Assembly (NCBI RefSeq): GCF_024753135.1 | Contig: NZ_JANUGP010000042.1 | Location: forward strand, 1-49,307 | DNA from: Streptomyces pyxinicus | GTDB lineage: Bacteria > Actinomycetota > Actinomycetes > Streptomycetales > Streptomycetaceae | DNA: 49,307 nucleotides | Reading direction: 5' to 3' | Program-made: the position numbers and the translations under genes | Notes under the pieces: model-generated | Seen by the model: only the letters and a program-made list of their open reading frames with translations | The model's database searches: none | Told to the model about the DNA's origin: nothing | Part shown: in pieces, positions 25,079-33,103 of the stretch | Layout of the letters: each line of letters opens with the position of its first letter | Position numbering within the stretch: position 1 is the first letter of the stretch

Positions 25079-25120
25079 GCCCCTATTAGACCTGTTGGGG
25101 CTAACAGGTCTTACAGGGGC
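25079..25120. terminator. Long hairpin, copy 5 of the gene-end palindrome
   Basis: GACCTGTT/AACAGGTC core with outer arms GCCCCT/AGGGGC (25079-25120, about 18 bp with two to three mismatches). Lies directly downstream of the minus-strand exonuclease gene, so it ends that operon. Confidence 0.7.
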
Positions 25121-25156
25121 CCGTCTGCGGATTCGTGAGCGGGTCTGTCGGCGGGT

Positions 25157-26692
25157 CTACTGGGCTTCGGAGGCGCTGGACCTCGCCAGCGCCGTGCCGG
25201 ACGGCGGCCCGGGGACGGGATCGCCGGGCACGGCCGGGCGGGGGGTGAAGGCGGTGCCCATCCCCTTGGACATCTCGATCAGCACGCGGCGGGCGGCCTC
25301 GCAGTCGCCGGCGGCGCGGTGACCTCCGCCGAGCCGGAGCCACCGGTGGGAGCCGACCCAGGCCGCGTACGCCTCCATGAGGCAGTACCAGTTGCTCCAG
25401 GGCTCCAGGTGCATCGGCCTCTTCCCGGTTCGGGCGATGTCGCGGAGGACCACGGAGCGGTCGAACTCGGCGTTGTAGGCGAGGACGGTCCGGCCCTTGG
25501 TGACCTTGCGGAGCCTGGCGAGCACCTTCTCGAACGGCCTCTTGTCGGCGACCATCTCGTCCGTGATGCCGTGCACCCACCGCGCCCCGTCGCTGATCGG
25601 GGCCTCCGGGTTGACCAGGGTGTCCATGAGCTTCTTGCCGGTGGCCGCGTCGAGGACGGCGATCTCGACGGTGTGGCCGTGCAGGTCGGTGGTCTCGGTG
25701 TCGAGGACGACCGCGCGGCCCGGCTCCAGCAGCTCCTTCGCCTCCCGGGTGATCTCGCCCCAGGCCGGGCACAGCGTGATCTCGCCCGCGTAGATGCCCG
25801 CCTCGGGGTCGTCGGCCAGCTCCCGGCGCACGGTGGCCTCGGTGGGCAGGTCCTCGATCCGCTCCCAGTCCAGCTCCCAGCAGCCGGAGTAGGGGCTGTT
25901 CCAGGCCCAGACGGTCACGCCGTGCCGGTCGGCCAGGGCCTGCGCGAAGCCGCGGACGGCGGCGGCCCGGGTCGGGGCGAGCTTGGCGTACTCGCGCAGC
26001 GGGGACGGCGCTCCCTTGGGCAGGCCCCGGACGGCCTCCCAGTCGACCCCGGGCACCTCCCGGACCGCGCGGACGTCGCCGAGCCGGTACAGCGAGACGG
26101 TGACCGTGCGGCGCCGGCCGACCTCCCGTTCGTAGACGTGCGCGGGGCGAATCCACCCGGCGGCCTCGACGTACTTCCAGTCGCTGAGGCGGATCTCCAG
26201 GACGTCCGTGGCGGCGTACTGCGCGGTGACGTACTGCTCGCCGTCGGCCTCGGCGGCCATCGTGTCCAGGTCGGTGATCAGGTACCGGCCGCCACGCCCG
26301 GTGGTGATCCGGCCCTCCTCGCCCATGCGCACCAGGTCGCTCCAGTGCCAGCCGATCCGTTCGGCGGCCGCGTCCCGGGGCAGGCTCGCCGCCTCCCACG
26401 CCACCCGCTCGCCGACGACGGCGCGCACCAGCTCGACGTCGAGCTCGCGGGCGGCCGCCGTGGAGTACATCGCCCACCCCTTGTAGTGGTCGACCACCTC
26501 CAGGTGCTCCTGGGCGACGAGTTCGGCGACGTCGTCCGGGGTGACCGGCTCGCCGGTGTGCTCGGCGAGCAGGATCGCGATCCGGGTGGCCCCCAGGGCC
26601 TCGGGGACGTACGGCTCCTGCTGCGGGATCGCCGCGGCGGCCTCGGTCACGGTCTCGGCGGCGGGCGTGTTCTCGGTCGTGGTGTCCGTCAT
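25157..26692 (-). CDS. DEDDh 3'-5' exonuclease (DnaQ-like), 511 aa
   Basis: ATG at 26692, overlapping the stop of the upstream gene (ATGA). The C-terminal third holds a full DEDDh exonuclease set: VVLDTETTDL (D331, E333), LAYNAEFDRSVV (D411) and GGHRAAGDCEAA (H458, D463). These residues remove nucleotides 3' to 5' from DNA or RNA. The first 325 residues are a separate region rich in Trp and Glu with WHWSDLVRMGEEGRI, possibly a winged-helix (excisionase-like) segment. A plasmid proofreading, repair or anti-nucleic-acid role is possible. Confidence 0.85.
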   Translation of the reverse strand: MTDTTTENTPAAETVTEAAAAIPQQEPYVPEALGATRIAILLAEHTGEPVTPDDVAELVAQEHLEVVDHYKGWAMYSTAAARELDVELVRAVVGERVAWEAASLPRDAAAERIGWHWSDLVRMGEEGRITTGRGGRYLITDLDTMAAEADGEQYVTAQYAATDVLEIRLSDWKYVEAAGWIRPAHVYEREVGRRRTVTVSLYRLGDVRAVREVPGVDWEAVRGLPKGAPSPLREYAKLAPTRAAAVRGFAQALADRHGVTVWAWNSPYSGCWELDWERIEDLPTEATVRRELADDPEAGIYAGEITLCPAWGEITREAKELLEPGRAVVLDTETTDLHGHTVEIAVLDAATGKKLMDTLVNPEAPISDGARWVHGITDEMVADKRPFEKVLARLRKVTKGRTVLAYNAEFDRSVVLRDIARTGKRPMHLEPWSNWYCLMEAYAAWVGSHRWLRLGGGHRAAGDCEAARRVLIEMSKGMGTAFTPRPAVPGDPVPGPPSGTALARSSASEAQ

Positions 26693-27129
26693 CGGTCGGT
26701 CCCTTCGTCGGTGGGGCGGATGCGGCGGGGGTCCTGTTTGGCCGCCAGGCGCTCGCACTCGGCGATCTGCTCCTGGAGGTACCGGTGCGTGAGCTGTTCG
26801 GTCGTCTCGTCGCTCTCAACGAGGCCGAGGCCGCGCAGGGCGCGTTCGCGCAGCCACCAGTAGGCGTCCTGGTCCCAGCGCTCCTCCTCGATGGCCTGGT
26901 CGCCGGGCCAGTCCATGTAGACGACGACGTTCTCCCAGTCGGCCAGGTGCTTCCGGGCCTGGTAGTAGCGCTCGGCGCGGGTGTCCCAGCGACTGAGGAA
27001 GCACGGGTGGTCGGCCAGGATGATGGCCGCGTACCGCGCGGGGATGCCGCCGTGCTCGACGGCCCACCCCCACACGGCCAGGGCCTCGATCAGCGGGGGC
27101 GCCTCGTCGGGTCGAGGTTCCAGGGGCAT
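26689..27129 (-). CDS. Hypothetical 146-aa protein, coupled to the exonuclease
   Basis: ATG at 27129 with AAGGGAG upstream. Helical and Trp/Tyr-rich (WGWAVEHGGIPARYAAIILA, then WDQDAYWWLRERALRGLG), with a basic tail. No family is known. Its stop overlaps the exonuclease start, so the two are made in fixed ratio. Confidence 0.7.
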   Translation of the reverse strand: MPLEPRPDEAPPLIEALAVWGWAVEHGGIPARYAAIILADHPCFLSRWDTRAERYYQARKHLADWENVVVYMDWPGDQAIEEERWDQDAYWWLRERALRGLGLVESDETTEQLTHRYLQEQIAECERLAAKQDPRRIRPTDEGTDR

Positions 27130-27173
27130 TGGGGTCTCCCTTCGAGATGTGCCGGGGCCGGGGCCGGTGGGTG

Positions 27174-27197
27174 CTGGGGGGCTTCGCCGCCCCCCAG
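27174..27197. terminator. 9-bp hairpin
   Basis: CTGGGGGGC / GCCCCCCAG with a TTCGCC loop, downstream of the minus-strand gene ending at 27330. Confidence 0.6.
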
Positions 27198-27304
27198 ACC
27201 CCCGCTCCCCCGGCACCGACCGGCGCGGTCAGCGCTCCCGTGGTGCGGGTGCGTGCGCGCCGGACGGCACCGGGGCCGTGGCCGGTGACCTGGGCAAGTT
27301 CTAA

Positions 27305-27320
27305 ATTTCCGACCGGAAAT
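27305..27320. repeat. Near-palindrome related to the rep iterons
   Basis: ATTTCCG AC CGGAAAT. It shares the 10-mer ATTTCCGACC with the four iterons inside the rep gene and is far from them. It may be an extra Rep-binding site or chance. Confidence 0.35.
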
Positions 27321-27329
27321 GAGGCGGTC

Positions 27330-27533
27330 TCAGCCGTCATCCGGATCGGGGGCGGTGTTGCCGGCGTCGAGCTTGAGATAGGTGTGGCCGCTGTCGTACG
27401 GCTCCGGCTCCGTGATGATGAACTCGCGGCGCAGGGCCTCGACGACGAGCGCGACGGTGGCCTCGTCGGCCGTGATGCGGATCTCCGCGATCCCCGCCAG
27501 GTGCTGGCGCGGGCGGCGTTCACGCCGGGCCAT
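27330..27533 (-). CDS. Small hypothetical protein, 67 aa
   Basis: ATG start at 27533 overlapping the upstream stop (TGATG). Basic N-terminus, then IRITADEATVALVVEALRRE followed by a beta-like tail (GHTYLKLDAGNTA). No known family; coupling to the larger upstream gene argues it is real. Confidence 0.65.
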   Translation of the reverse strand: MARRERRPRQHLAGIAEIRITADEATVALVVEALRREFIITEPEPYDSGHTYLKLDAGNTAPDPDDG

Positions 27534-28588
27534 CAGACGAACGCCACGCGGGCCACGACGGCCAGGAGCTCGCCCGCGTCGCCCGCGGCCTCCATCGCCC
27601 CGGGTGCTTCGGGATCTGCGACCGGGCCGACGACCAGGAGGTGCTGGACGCGGTCGAGCAGGTCCCACCAGTCGGCGGGCAGGCTCACGGACTGCGTGGC
27701 TCGCCATAGCTCGACGTCGTCTTCGCCGTCCGGGCCGACGTGGACGAGGCCCTGGAGGGACCGGTCGGCGATCCGGGCACGCACCCGCCACAGCGGGTCC
27801 ATATCCGGCATCCCGTGCAGTCCCCAGTGCTCCCAGTCGGTGCGGGCCTCCAGGTCCTCGATCCCGGCGCCGTCGGTCTCCGGGTACAGCAGGAGCATCG
27901 GCATCGGCTGGCCGTCCGGGGTGCTCGTCTGCATCGGCATCACGCCGTAGGCCGGCGCGAGGGCGTAGGTGTCGACGTCGTCACCGAGGTCGAGGTCATC
28001 GAGCGTGAACACCTTGACCCCGGCCTCGCGGAAGAGGTCCATCGGGTCGGCCGGGCGCTGGCGCGGTGGCGCTTCGGGGACGACCGTGACCATGTCGGCG
28101 ATCTCCTCGGCGGAGGCCCCGCCCACGGCCCAGTGGTCGAGCGCGTCCTCCAGGAGGTCGGAGGCGGCCGCGTCGTCCATCGCTTCCACGGTGGCCAGCG
28201 CCTCGGCGGCCGCCGCCGGGTCCGCCTTCCCGGCCCGCGCGGTCGGCGCCCACCCCTGCGTGGTCGACGAGGCGATGAAGCCCGGCGAGGGCAACGTCGC
28301 GTAGACGGCCGCGGCGAGCGCGGTCAGGGTCGGGCGCTGCTCGGTGCGGAGTTTCTCGGCGAGGGTGCGCTGACAGGGCCGGCACCGGCTCCGGCAGGCG
28401 GCGACGAGCCGGGCGGCGAGTTCGAGATCGAGATCCCGTCCGGCGACGTGCGGGAGTTTCTCCAGGACCGCCATGTCCGGCAGCGGCGTGTGCTCGTGCG
28501 TGGTGCCGGCGGCCGCCGAGGCGTACCCGGCTCCGGTGCGCTGCGCCTTCTTCCTGGCGCGCTGCTTCTTCCCGTGCGACTTGACCAC
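27533..28588 (-). CDS. Hypothetical 351-aa protein
   Basis: GTG at 28588 chosen, with GGGAGAA upstream. A basic N-terminal tail (KSHGKKQRARKKAQRTGAG) suggests nucleic-acid binding. The next part, LAARLVAACRSRCRPCQRTL, contains a Cys pair. The rest is acidic and mixed, with a region rich in Asp and Met. No enzyme motif is recognised. It opens a two-gene operon whose upstream region contains the large palindrome. Confidence 0.7.
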   Translation of the reverse strand: MVKSHGKKQRARKKAQRTGAGYASAAAGTTHEHTPLPDMAVLEKLPHVAGRDLDLELAARLVAACRSRCRPCQRTLAEKLRTEQRPTLTALAAAVYATLPSPGFIASSTTQGWAPTARAGKADPAAAAEALATVEAMDDAAASDLLEDALDHWAVGGASAEEIADMVTVVPEAPPRQRPADPMDLFREAGVKVFTLDDLDLGDDVDTYALAPAYGVMPMQTSTPDGQPMPMLLLYPETDGAGIEDLEARTDWEHWGLHGMPDMDPLWRVRARIADRSLQGLVHVGPDGEDDVELWRATQSVSLPADWWDLLDRVQHLLVVGPVADPEAPGAMEAAGDAGELLAVVARVAFV

Positions 28589-29172
28589 AGCGTTCTCCCA
28601 TCGGAGCGTGCAGCGGTTACCCATGACCCGATGCACGCGCGAGAACGGTGAGGACTACGCGGGCATACGGCAGTTCGTTGAGACGAGCTCGGTGTTGCTC
28701 TCCGCACTGATGCACTGGGACCGTCCGGTCCTGGCACCTCCGCCTCAGAAAGCTCCCAGTCATGGGCCGAGGCTTAGCTTGGGCCCGTGCGAGGGCCGTG
28801 CACAGCACGGTACCGCCCACTGCCGACGGCGGGGACCGGTACGCGCAAGATCCGCCCGAAAGAGGACGGTGGGAAACCCCAGGAGTTCGCCGGCGGACAA
28901 CTCCCGGCGCCCACCCAGGGTGTAAAGCCACCCGTAAACCAGGGTGTGACAGGCGCTGTCCCGCACACCCGCTCCGACCTGCGCGTCCTGCCCCCCAGAC
29001 ATGAACCCACCCACTCCCCTCGTCCCTCAAGGAGTGGGTGGGTTCATCTCAGTTGGTCAGGAAGGTCGGAGCGGGTGTGCGGGACAGCGTGGAAGTACGT
29101 GAGAAGGCAGCAGACAACAGAATTGGACAGTTTCGGGACGGGTGGGGCTGGTGTGACGGGGGGTCGGGAGTA
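28589..29172. other. Gene-free, strongly structured region
   Basis: No believable gene is seen. It holds a two-tier palindrome (28954-29089) and smaller inverted repeats such as CCGTGC ACA GCACGG (about 28797-28811). It lies between the start of the 351-aa gene and the 3' end of the HTH gene at 29173. Possible roles are a structured RNA leader, a single-strand origin or another DNA processing site. Confidence 0.5.
28954..29089. repeat. Two-tier 136-bp palindrome
   Basis: Outer arms 28954-28980 and 29063-29089 are 27-bp perfect inverted repeats. Inner arms 29001-29017 and 29031-29047 are 17-bp perfect repeats (ATGAACCCACCCACTCC and its complement) around a 13-nt loop. A TCCTG/CAGGA pair lies between the tiers. 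The whole can form one long cruciform or RNA hairpin. No flanking target duplication is seen. Confidence 0.75.
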
Positions 29173-29817
29173 TCAGGCGGAGGAGGGAGAGAACGGGGTG
29201 AGGTGTTCGGCGGACGGAGTGTCGGTGGCGGCCGGTTCGAGGACGGCCTGGAGGCGGGCGGCGAGGCCGGCGAGTTCGGCGGACTCGGCGCGGACACGTT
29301 CGCCGCGCAGTTCCCCGGCCGTGAACTCGCCGAGCTGCTCCTCCCAGCTCTTGGCGTTGGGCCCGTAGTGCTCGGGGAAGACCCTGGCGAGCCACCAGGA
29401 CGCCGCCCGCCAGTCCGCGCGCAGGTAGTGGGTCTGGCGCTCCTCGACGTCCAGGCCGGTCTCCGGATCGCGGTAGGTGCGTACCCGTTCGTCCAGGACC
29501 AGACTCCCGGCTCCGGCCTGCAGGACGCGGGCGAGTGCCCGGGTGGCCATCTGCGAGCGGGCGAGCTCCACCCGTCGGAACAGGTCCACGAACGCCTCGT
29601 CCTCGACGTCAGGGGCTTCCCCGTCCTCACGGGCCTCGGCGGCGGCGCGGCCGCGGGCGAGCCACCGGGCGAGGGTGGCGCGGGAAACTCCGGCGGCCTC
29701 GGCGGCGAGGGTGGTGCTGGCCCCGACGGCGGAGGCCCTGACGATGGCGTCGACCCGCGCGGGGGACAGCAGGCAGGGGCGACCCGGGCGGCCGTGGCGG
29801 CGGTTGCTCGATCTCAT
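29173..29817 (-). CDS. HTH protein, 214 aa (terminase-small-subunit/resolvase-HTH style)
   Basis: ATG at 29817. Residues about 20-55 form a helix-turn-helix (ARVDAIVRASAVG, then TLAAEAAGVSRATLARWLAR). The central part contains ELARSQMATRALARVL and DWRAASWWLARVFPEHYGP, a pattern like small terminase-type DNA-binding proteins. The tail is helical. It is divergent from parA, 299 bp away, and could regulate it or bind plasmid DNA. The family name is tentative. Confidence 0.7.
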   Translation of the reverse strand: MRSSNRRHGRPGRPCLLSPARVDAIVRASAVGASTTLAAEAAGVSRATLARWLARGRAAAEAREDGEAPDVEDEAFVDLFRRVELARSQMATRALARVLQAGAGSLVLDERVRTYRDPETGLDVEERQTHYLRADWRAASWWLARVFPEHYGPNAKSWEEQLGEFTAGELRGERVRAESAELAGLAARLQAVLEPAATDTPSAEHLTPFSPSSA

Positions 29818-29932
29818 GTCGGCGCACCGTACGGACGCCGGCCGCTACCGTCCCGGCCTTATCGCGCGTTGTGCGACAGACCCACGCGGGCGCGCGCGGG
29901 GTCTCACCAGCAGGTTCCGCCCTGCCGGGCCC

Positions 29933-29968
29933 GGCCCGGCTAGATCCATTGGCCCGGCTAGATCCATT
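29933..29968. repeat. Tandem 18-bp repeat upstream of parA, parS candidate
   Basis: GGCCCGGCTAGATCCATT occurs twice head to tail, 148 bp before the parA start. Direct repeats upstream of parA are often centromere or operator sites bound by the ParB partner. Copy 6 of the gene-end palindrome overlaps its right edge. Confidence 0.5.
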
Positions 29969-29986
29969 GGGTCCAACGGGTCGAAC
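29966..29986. repeat. Gene-end palindrome, copy 6
   Basis: ATTGGGTCCAACGGGTCGAAC upstream of parA; the only clear copy not downstream of a gene end on its own strand. Confidence 0.5.
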
Positions 29987-30116
29987 ATCGCCTGTCCTGC
30001 GGTTTCCCCGAAGGAGTCGGGCCCGGGCCGGTGGCCGGATCGGGGCGGGTGCAGGCGGTACGGTCGGGGCGTGAACCGTACGGGAGCGCCGAGGACCGGC
30101 CGATGAGGAGCAACGC

Positions 30117-31103
30117 ATGTCCATGACCGTCCTGGGCCCGTTGCCCGACACCGCCCCCCGGCTCGACGTCGTACGCGACTGGCGCGTCGACGAGCTGATC
30201 CCGTTCCTGGAGGAACCGCAGGAGGCGGTCGAGGCCGCCATCGCGAAGCTGCTGAACTACCGCGACGACGCCCGGCCGCAGCTCTTCGTCCCGCCGCACT
30301 ACGCCCTGCCGCCGGCCCCGCTCACCGGGCACCGCACGTACGTGGTGGTGAACCAGAAGGGCGGCGCGGGCAAGACCACGACGTCGGTCGAGCTGGCCGC
30401 CGCGTGGGTGGCCATGGGATACACGGTCCGCATCATCGACGCCGACCCGCAGGACGCCTCGGTCACCCGGGCGTGGCTGCGGCCGAACTTCGAGGGCGTG
30501 CCGGAGAAGGAGCGCTACACCCTCACCGACGTCCTGTACGGGCGCCAGCCGCTGGACGAGTGCACGTACGAGACGGCCGTGCAGGGCCTGTACCTGGTGC
30601 CGTCCTTCGAGGACCTCAAGCACGTCGAGTTCGACGGCCGGGCCGCCCGCGACCAGCAGTTGCGCGCCGCGATCCGCAAGTCCACGGTGCCGGTGGACAT
30701 CACGATCATCGACGCGCCGCCGGCGCTGGGGAAGCTCAGCATCAACGGCCTGGTGGCGGCTGACGAGGTCATCCTGCCGATGCAGGTGAGCGCCCTGGAC
30801 AAGGAGGCGCTGAGCGACCTCAAGCGGACGATCGAGGGCGTCCAGAGCGTGGAGAACCCCGACCTGATCGTCGCGGCCGCGGTGATGACCAACTGGAGCA
30901 TGTCCAACCTGGTCCCGCAGATCGCCGCCACGATCCGCCGGGACTACCCCGGCGCGATCATCTCGCCCGCCCGCCGCAACGTGAAGGCGGCGGCGGCTCC
31001 CGCCCGCGGCCTGCCCCTGCGCGCCCTGTCGGCCCTGGCCACGACCGCTCTGGACTACAACCAGCTCGCCCACACCCTCCTGCCCGTGAAGGACGCCGCC
31101 TGA
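30117..31103 (+). CDS. parA: ParA-type partition ATPase
   Basis: 328 aa, ATG start with GAGGAG 6 nt upstream. An N-terminal extension of about 75 residues precedes the deviant Walker A KGGAGKTT (81-88). IIDADPQDAS follows at about 106-115 and the Walker B-like IIDAPPALGKL later. ParA binds ATP and nonspecific DNA and moves plasmid copies with its centromere-binding partner. The stop overlaps the start of the next gene (TGATG), as expected for a parA-parB pair. The N-terminal extension may bind the promoter. Confidence 0.93.
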   Translation: MSMTVLGPLPDTAPRLDVVRDWRVDELIPFLEEPQEAVEAAIAKLLNYRDDARPQLFVPPHYALPPAPLTGHRTYVVVNQKGGAGKTTTSVELAAAWVAMGYTVRIIDADPQDASVTRAWLRPNFEGVPEKERYTLTDVLYGRQPLDECTYETAVQGLYLVPSFEDLKHVEFDGRAARDQQLRAAIRKSTVPVDITIIDAPPALGKLSINGLVAADEVILPMQVSALDKEALSDLKRTIEGVQSVENPDLIVAAAVMTNWSMSNLVPQIAATIRRDYPGAIISPARRNVKAAAAPARGLPLRALSALATTALDYNQLAHTLLPVKDAA

Positions 31104-31462
31104 TGCCCAAGATCAGTGGAAGCGGTTCCGGCGACCCCGGGGCCAAGGACAAGGGCAGCGGTGCCGGTGCGGTCGGCGGCAGCAGCATCCTCGGCAAGCT
31201 GATCGGCGGCGGCGGCCAGGCGCCCGGCGGCAAGAGCAAGGTGCCGGCCTACGTCGGCAACGACCTCCTGGAGCGGCTGCGGGACACGGTCGTCGCCCTG
31301 CAGCGCAACCCGAAGGTCGAGATCCCGCCGGTCTCCCTCTCCGCGTTCGTGGAGGCCGCGATCGAGTCGGCCGTCGAGGAGGCGGAGGCCCAGTACAACG
31401 ACGGCGACCGCTTCCCGGCCCGGCCGAACGCCAAGCTCAAGACCGGCCCGCCGGTCGGCTGA
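31103..31462 (+). CDS. Small partition partner (ParB-like, ribbon-helix-helix type)
   Basis: 119 aa, ATG overlapping the parA stop. The Gly/Ser/Lys-rich first 45 residues are disordered. A compact domain follows: VPAYVGNDLLERLRDTVVAL and PPVSLSAFVEAAIESAVEEA. This spacing suits a ribbon-helix-helix DNA-binding protein, the usual type of small ParB partner in actinobacterial plasmids. It would bind the repeats upstream of parA and stimulate the ParA ATPase. No classical ParB box is present. Confidence 0.75.
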   Translation: MPKISGSGSGDPGAKDKGSGAGAVGGSSILGKLIGGGGQAPGGKSKVPAYVGNDLLERLRDTVVALQRNPKVEIPPVSLSAFVEAAIESAVEEAEAQYNDGDRFPARPNAKLKTGPPVG

Positions 31463-31475
31463 CCACGCGTCCCCC

Positions 31476-31505
31476 AGGGCCTCGCCGCACGTCCGGCGAG
31501 GCCCT
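31476..31505. terminator. 12-bp hairpin after parA and its partner
   Basis: AGGGCCTCGCCG pairs with CGGCGAGGCCCT, loop 6 nt, 14 nt after the stop of the partner gene. Confidence 0.7.
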
Positions 31506-31525
31506 TCCCGTTGCACGTCAGAGAC

Positions 31526-31557
31526 GGTTGGGGCTGTTGGTCCTAATGGGTCTAATT
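31526..31557. repeat. Gene-end palindrome, copy 7
   Basis: GGTTGGGGCTGTTGGTCC followed by TAATGGGTCTAAT, between the par terminator and the next gene. Degenerate member. Confidence 0.5.
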
Positions 31558-31586
31558 CCTCGTTCGGTCCGTGCGGCTGTCCGGAC

Positions 31587-32873
31587 GTGGCTACCGTGCG
31601 ATCCGTGAAGAAGAAGCCCGACGTCCTCGACGAGGTGCCCGAGCTGCGGGAGGCGGTCGAGTCCGCCTGCGCCGCCGCGCCGTCCGAGGCCCGCGAACGG
31701 CAGATCCGCGCCCACGCCCGTGAGCTGGTCCGTGCCCTCCAGCACGCCGACCACCCGCTCGACGTCGACGCGGACCTGGCGGACGTCTTCGACCGCGACG
31801 CGCTCACGGCGTACGAGCGCCTGGCCCTCGCCGGTGAACTGCGCGACCGGGGAGCGAAGCGGCCCACCTCCGAGGCCACGGCGAACGTCCGCTCCGGGGT
31901 GATGGTGCTGCTCCAGCGCGAGCTGGGCCTGGAGGTCTTCCACCTGCGCCAGCAGGAGGAGCAGCCGCGCAAGGAGCCGGTCGACGTCGACCGGCGCGAG
32001 CGGATGCGCACCAGCCTGCAGACGGTGGCCGACTACATCGGCCGGCGCACCCACTGGACCGCCGAGGGCGGCCTGCTCACCCGCGGCTACCCCCGGTGGG
32101 TGCGGATGCTGGCGATGGCCTCGGTCACCCTGGACACCGGCTCCCGGGTCGGCGAGCTGTGCGCGCTGCGCCTGGAGGACCTCTCCCCCGCCCTGACCGA
32201 GGTCCGCATCGTGCGCCGCCCGCAGAACGCCCGACCCGACGACCCGGTCTCGGTCGAGGTCTACCCGCTGCGCCGCGCGACCCGGGCCGCCCTCACCCGC
32301 TGGTTCCTCGTTCGGCGCCTGCTGATGGCCGACGTCACCGGCAGTGCCGACGCCGTCTGGGTGTCCGTACGCGGCAACCACGGCGGCAACGCCGACGAGG
32401 AGAGCGGCCCGGACTACCGGCCCGCCGGAACCACCCTGCAAGCGCGTGGTGCCCAACGCGCCTACGCCGCGGCGGTCGCCAAGGTGAACGCCGAACTCGG
32501 CGGCACCGAGGGTTGGAGCCCGCTCCCGGAGCGGATGGAGCAGCTGCGCCGAGGCGTCGCTGCCCCCGAGCTCCACCTCGTGCCGCCCCGCCCGGACGCC
32601 GAGAAGGCCGCCGCGCTCATGCGCCAGCTCGAGAACGCCGGCCGCCAGCTCGCCGCCCTGCCCGACGCCCGCTCCACCGCCACCGCCGGCCGCGCCGCCC
32701 GCGACGGGGCCCGCGAGGCCCTGCGCGAGGCGTGGCGGCTCGGCATCGAGCACCAGGTGCAGCTCGACGTGCTCTCCGCCTCCGGCCTGCTCGCCTACGA
32801 CACCCCGCGCGCCGGGTGGGAGCCCGAGCTGCTGCGGGCCCTGGACCGCGCCGCCCGTCTCGCCCCGCTGTAG
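31587..32873 (+). CDS. Tyrosine-recombinase-like protein lacking the second catalytic box
   Basis: 428 aa, GTG start (further GTG codons at 31596 and 31605). Residues about 182-200 read LDTGSRVGELCALRLEDLS, which matches box I of tyrosine recombinases with the catalytic Arg187. An N-terminal SAM-like helical region precedes it. The usual HxLRH box and C-terminal catalytic Tyr are not found; instead a helical tail follows. It is probably an inactive or re-purposed integrase relative, perhaps DNA-binding. The stop TAG starts copy 8 of the gene-end repeat. Confidence 0.65.
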   Translation: MATVRSVKKKPDVLDEVPELREAVESACAAAPSEARERQIRAHARELVRALQHADHPLDVDADLADVFDRDALTAYERLALAGELRDRGAKRPTSEATANVRSGVMVLLQRELGLEVFHLRQQEEQPRKEPVDVDRRERMRTSLQTVADYIGRRTHWTAEGGLLTRGYPRWVRMLAMASVTLDTGSRVGELCALRLEDLSPALTEVRIVRRPQNARPDDPVSVEVYPLRRATRAALTRWFLVRRLLMADVTGSADAVWVSVRGNHGGNADEESGPDYRPAGTTLQARGAQRAYAAAVAKVNAELGGTEGWSPLPERMEQLRRGVAAPELHLVPPRPDAEKAAALMRQLENAGRQLAALPDARSTATAGRAARDGAREALREAWRLGIEHQVQLDVLSASGLLAYDTPRAGWEPELLRALDRAARLAPL

Positions 32874-32898
32874 ACCCATTGGGTCCAACAGGTCCAAC
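32871..32898. repeat. Gene-end palindrome, copy 8
   Basis: TAGACCCATTGGGTCCAAC then AGGTCCAAC. The first three bases are the stop codon of the preceding gene. Confidence 0.7.
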
Positions 32899-32900
32899 CC

Positions 32901-32927
32901 GGCCCCGCCCGCCCTGCGAGCGGGGCC
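32901..32927. terminator. 8-bp hairpin terminator
   Basis: GGCCCCGC / GCGGGGCC with an 11-nt loop followed by TTC, right after repeat copy 8. Confidence 0.6.
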
Positions 32928-32952
32928 TTCGCCTGTCCGCCGTGAGACCAGG

Positions 32953-33020
32953 GTGCAGCGCCCTGAACTGCGGAAAGGAACATCCGTGGAACCTATGAGA
33001 CCGTCCAACGCACGCGCGCG
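32953..33020 (+). repeat. Leader-like block, copy 1 of 2
   Basis: About 65 bp resembling 35713-35780 at roughly 80 percent identity by eye (GTGCAG...CTGCGGAAAGGAACAT...GTGGAAC). It contains a Shine-Dalgarno and a 13-codon reading frame, GTG at 32986 to TGA at 33027, ending 76 nt before the gene at 33104. Possibly a leader peptide or shared promoter. Confidence 0.5.
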
Positions 33021-33103
33021 GGGGTGAGTCCCATGGGGAACCGGCGGTGGAGCGGCGACCGGACCGGCAGAATCGGCGGTTCGTTCACGCCCTTGGGGGA
33101 GCC

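Noticed and set aside
28954..29089. Miniature inverted-repeat transposable element
   Set aside because: No target-site duplication at the edges and only one copy in the window. Kept as an unexplained palindrome instead.
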